Shown here in pieces: positions 6,842 through 7,900 of a stretch of DNA of 7,900 nucleotides. Within the stretch, counting starts at the first letter, position 1. Each line of letters begins with the position of its first letter. The translations under genes were made by a program, and so were the position numbers. The notes beneath the pieces are model-generated. The model was not told the origin of the DNA. It made no database searches and was given only the letters and a program-made list of their open reading frames with translations. The stretch covers positions 1-7,900 of the forward strand of contig CAITIF010000843.1 in the NCBI GenBank assembly GCA_903892365.1, written 5' to 3'. Origin of the DNA: an uncultured Pirellula sp. Its GTDB lineage: Bacteria > Planctomycetota > Planctomycetia > Pirellulales > Pirellulaceae.

Positions 6842-6850
6842 TACCCCCTT

Positions 6851-7816
6851 ATGTCTCAAGCCGAGTTTACTCCCGATTTATCTCAAAAGATTGCGCAGAT
6901 CGAGCGTGAAGTCGATTCACTTCGATCCGCAATTTCCCGAGCCAGGATGGTGCGATTTGTCTTTCTTCTCGCATTGATCGCGTTAGTCCTAGCCGTCGTC
7001 TACTTTTTCTTGCAGTTGGCCAGCCAAGTGACCAGCGAAAAGTTCATGGAGGAAATCGCTTCCGAAGCCAAGCTGCATATCGAAAACAACCAGAACGATT
7101 ACCAAAAGCAAGTGCAATCGCTGGTTGATCATTCTTACCCGATATTGACTCAGGCGTTTTCTGACCAAGCCACCAAGGACATGCAAAAATTCACGTCAGC
7201 GATGGATCATGAACGAGAGACCCTTACCAATAATTTACAGACCCAATTAAACGATCGGCTATCAAAAAAGTACCAGGGTGTACTCCAAGAATATGAATCG
7301 AAAATGATCGAGACCTTTCCTGAACTTGCCGACGAGAAAACACGAGACAAAGTGATCGATAATTTTCAATCCATTATCAAGACTTTGGTCGCAAGGAATT
7401 ATGGAGATCGGTTCAATCTGTCCTCACAGCGTTTGATGTCCATTTGGGATGAATTCCCAGCCGCGGAAGAAGTCGTCGGTGATGCAACCACGTTAGAAGA
7501 GAAACTGGTTCATAATCTAATGCAAGTTGCTACCGAAGTAATGTCCATCATTCAAAGGGAAAATGAACCCATGCAGCCGACGCCAGTCACGGTTGGCGTT
7601 TCCAATCCCAATCAAACTGCAGCGGAGCCTTCCGTCTCCGGTCAGCCCACCCCAGAAGCTCCATCCAAAGAAGTGCCAAGCGAAGAAAGTCCTGTGCCTT
7701 CTGATAGTGAATCGAGTCCACCTGCACTACCTGCAGAAACTCCGGCCTCAACAAGCCCGGAAGTAAAGCCCAATGACACGCCCGGTGCCGAAACAACCCC
7801 GGAGCCAACTAAGTAG
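6851..7816 (+). CDS. Single-pass membrane protein with helical domain and Pro/Glu/Ser/Thr-rich tail, function unknown
   Basis: I do not recognise a family for this 321-residue product. Residues 8-33 form a charged, probably coiled-coil N-terminal helix (SQKIAQIEREVDSLRSAISR), followed by one strong membrane helix at about 34-57. Residues 60-236 are predominantly helical and charged, with heptad-like stretches (about 60-155) and no cysteine. Residues 237-321 are a low-complexity tail rich in Pro, Glu, Ser and Thr, with repeated TPE, SPE and PSE-like units, probably disordered. The N-terminus lacks a cleavable signal, so a membrane-anchored protein is likely. By the positive-inside rule (Arg30, Arg32, Arg35 before the helix) the short N-terminus would be cytoplasmic and the long domain outside. 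The start is supported by GAAGAGG at 6835-6841. It is divergent from the MFS gene and no functional partner is visible. Confidence 0.8.
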   Translation: MSQAEFTPDLSQKIAQIEREVDSLRSAISRARMVRFVFLLALIALVLAVVYFFLQLASQVTSEKFMEEIASEAKLHIENNQNDYQKQVQSLVDHSYPILTQAFSDQATKDMQKFTSAMDHERETLTNNLQTQLNDRLSKKYQGVLQEYESKMIETFPELADEKTRDKVIDNFQSIIKTLVARNYGDRFNLSSQRLMSIWDEFPAAEEVVGDATTLEEKLVHNLMQVATEVMSIIQRENEPMQPTPVTVGVSNPNQTAAEPSVSGQPTPEAPSKEVPSEESPVPSDSESSPPALPAETPASTSPEVKPNDTPGAETTPEPTK

Positions 7817-7900
7817 AACACGGCCCTCAAAGTCGCAAAGTAATTCTTTTCTACTTTTTCCTTCCTTCATCCGTCCACTGACCAACACACAACACACACA

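Larger units (their letters stand above)
6499..6850. other. Divergent intergenic region between the MFS gene and the membrane protein gene
   Basis: This 352-bp stretch must carry the 5' regions of both divergent genes. It holds the GGAG ribosome site of the MFS gene (6507-6510), the GAAGAGG site of the rightward gene (6835-6841), and the inverted repeat at 6632-6648. A TTGACT at 6765-6770 on the plus strand could be a -35 element, but no good -10 lies at the right distance. The 8-mer GGGGTACC at 6713-6720 is repeated in inverted form as GGTACCCC at 6840-6847, beside the start codon. I see no RNA gene and no convincing small coding region. Confidence 0.5.

Noticed and set aside
7837..7862. Possible terminator after the rightward gene (AAAGTA / TACTTT with following U)
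   Set aside because: The stem is only 6 bp and A/T-rich with a 9-nt loop, too weak to call without further data.
7883..7900. CA-rich repeat at the right edge
   Set aside because: It is a short low-complexity run cut off by the window end; no unit count or function can be supported.

Overview
The window looks like a piece of a planctomycete chromosome, probably Pirellulaceae or a close relative. This is inferred mainly from a DUF1559 prepilin-like protein with a C-terminal H-X9-DG motif, a family strongly expanded in Planctomycetota. The moderate GC content and the divergent, coiled-coil membrane protein fit, but no rRNA or other marker is present to prove it.

Positions 1-4814 (minus strand) hold a cobalamin (vitamin B12) operon read right to left. 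It begins with a good promoter (TTGACA, 17-nt spacer, GATACT) at 4786-4814, followed by a cobalamin riboswitch (about 4605-4775) with a perfect B12 box. A leader of about 225 nt follows, then a DUF1559 pseudopilin-like gene, cobQ (cobyric acid synthase), cobO (corrinoid adenosyltransferase), cobU (adenosylcobinamide kinase/guanylyltransferase) and the first 144 codons of a BtuF-like corrinoid-binding lipoprotein that runs off the left edge. The genes are tightly packed: cobQ/cobO and cobU/btuF overlap by ATGA, cobO/cobU are a few bases apart, and DUF1559/cobQ are about 19 bp apart or overlapping. Together they would capture corrinoid outside the cytoplasmic membrane, amidate and adenosylate the ring, and activate the cobinamide side chain with GDP, all under B12 feedback. 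No ring-building, cobS or cobC/T genes are visible here.

Positions 4867-6498 (minus strand) hold an MFS transporter gene with a hairpin, possibly a terminator, just past its stop codon. The transporter has an unusual hydrophilic insertion of about 80 residues before its last membrane helix. Its substrate cannot be read from the sequence.

Positions 6499-6850 are a divergent intergenic region with a perfect 7-bp inverted repeat that could be an operator. To its right, on the plus strand, lies a 321-codon gene of unknown function (6851-7816), encoding a single-pass membrane protein with a helical domain and a Pro/Glu/Ser/Thr-rich tail.

The window is mostly recognisable biology. The points most worth a second look are a pseudopilin-like gene as the first gene under a B12 riboswitch, and an 11-bp alternative pairing between the riboswitch core and the downstream leader.
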